14,203 nucleotides of DNA from an uncultured Parabacteroides sp. (GTDB lineage Bacteria > Bacteroidota > Bacteroidia > Bacteroidales > Tannerellaceae). A program made the position numbers and the translations under genes. Position 1 is the first letter of the stretch. Every line of letters begins with the position of its first letter. The notes beneath the pieces are model-generated. The model saw only the letters and a program-made list of their open reading frames with translations. It ran no database searches and was not told the DNA's origin. This document shows positions 13,737 through 14,203 of the stretch, one piece after another. Where the stretch lies: positions 1 through 14,203 of the forward strand of contig NZ_CABUOD010000066.1 in assembly GCF_902493135.1 (NCBI RefSeq), read 5' to 3'.

Positions 13737-14203
13737 TTATTCGGAAATATCGCAAATAGGGATTTCACGTTTGACACTCTGACGCAACGAGATAAGCGTT
13801 TCCGTAGCGGTCACACCCGGTATTTCCTGTATCTGCGTATTCAGCAGCTCCATCAGGTGTTCATTGTCGCGTGCGTATAACTTGATCAGCATCGTGTACG
13901 GCCCGGTCGTAAAATGACATTCGACCACTTCCGGAATCTTCTCGAATTCGGGAACCACGTCTTTGTACATCGAACCGCGTTCCAGTTTGACGCCGATATA
14001 AGTGCACGTGTTGTAACCTAAAATCTTCGGATTAATATGATAGCCTGACCCAACGATCACATTCATATCAATCATGCGTTGTACCCGTTGATGAATGGCA
14101 GCGCGCGAAACGCCACATTCTTCGGCTACATCCTTGAAAGGAATCCTGGCATTCTTTGAAATAATGTTCAATATCTGCCGGTCCAGTTTGTCTATCTTCT
14201 CCA
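13737..14203 (-). CDS. Lrp/AsnC-family transcription regulator, 5' end at window edge
   Basis: The frame stays open to the right edge. Reading from there it gives EKIDKLDRQILNIISKNARI, the classic N-terminus of the family. The last two bases (TG on the minus strand) are consistent with an ATG whose A is just outside, which would make a protein of 155 residues. The TTG at 14171 is therefore internal. A winged helix-turn-helix (about 22-43, DVAEECGVSRAAIHQRVQRM) binds DNA. A RAM ligand-binding/oligomerisation domain follows (about 68-142, with ECHFTTGPYTMLIKLYARD and IPGVTATETLISL). Such proteins respond to amino acids or similar small molecules and often control their own gene. The target and ligand are unknown. 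It is separated from the S8 protease gene by a strong terminator. Confidence 0.93.
   Translation of the reverse strand, partial: EKIDKLDRQILNIISKNARIPFKDVAEECGVSRAAIHQRVQRMIDMNVIVGSGYHINPKILGYNTCTYIGVKLERGSMYKDVVPEFEKIPEVVECHFTTGPYTMLIKLYARDNEHLMELLNTQIQEIPGVTATETLISLRQSVKREIPICDISE

Noticed and set aside
13642..13755. N-terminal extension of the S8 protease to 13755
   Set aside because: The extension is translated from the regulator's terminator hairpin and gene end and precedes a clear signal peptide at 13641.

Overview
The window looks like a chromosomal housekeeping segment from a Bacteroidales bacterium, most likely Parabacteroides or a close Bacteroides relative. The reasons are the family make-up (a two-copy DUF1599 protein, a DoxX/MauE-thioredoxin-like membrane protein, SPOR-FolE, and an M23 peptidase with LysM repeats), TTTG / TAnnTTTG promoters of the Bacteroidetes type, start codons without clear Shine-Dalgarno sequences, and AT-rich stutter sequences at gene junctions. 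The genus is an inference. No IS element, prophage, CRISPR array, tRNA or rRNA gene was seen.

Layout. Positions 1-954 (+) hold the 3' part of a class III ABC-transporter substrate-binding protein of the iron-siderophore/cobalamin type, cut by the window edge. Positions 955-1286 are non-coding, between converging genes, and carry five tandem copies of a 22-bp palindromic unit. All remaining genes are on the minus strand. An ECF sigma factor and a four-helix membrane protein (2395-1287) form a two-gene unit. A five-gene cluster (6332-2497) reads DUF1599 protein, DoxX-like membrane protein, tpiA, SPOR protein, folE. It has a near-ideal Bacteroidetes promoter in front and a long inverted repeat between tpiA and the SPOR gene. 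A secreted M23/LysM peptidase (7718-6471) stands alone with its own promoter and a strong terminator. A second tightly packed five-gene cluster (13641-7929) reads S8 serine protease, xseA, xseB, ispD, recG. An Lrp/AsnC-type regulator (13737 to the right edge) ends in a terminator just before it.

How the genes fit together. The first cluster joins glycolysis (TpiA) and pteridine synthesis (FolE) with three envelope or unknown proteins. The second joins DNA repair (RecG, exonuclease VII) and isoprenoid synthesis (IspD) with a secreted subtilisin-like protease. Most genes are conserved core functions.

Points that stand out are the 22-bp palindromic array, the long inverted repeat behind tpiA, the DoxX-like protein whose thioredoxin-like domain lacks CXXC, the internally duplicated DUF1599 protein, and the sigma factor paired with a membrane protein that shows no recognised anti-sigma zinc motif. 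I did not find convincing evidence for a wholly new multi-gene system.
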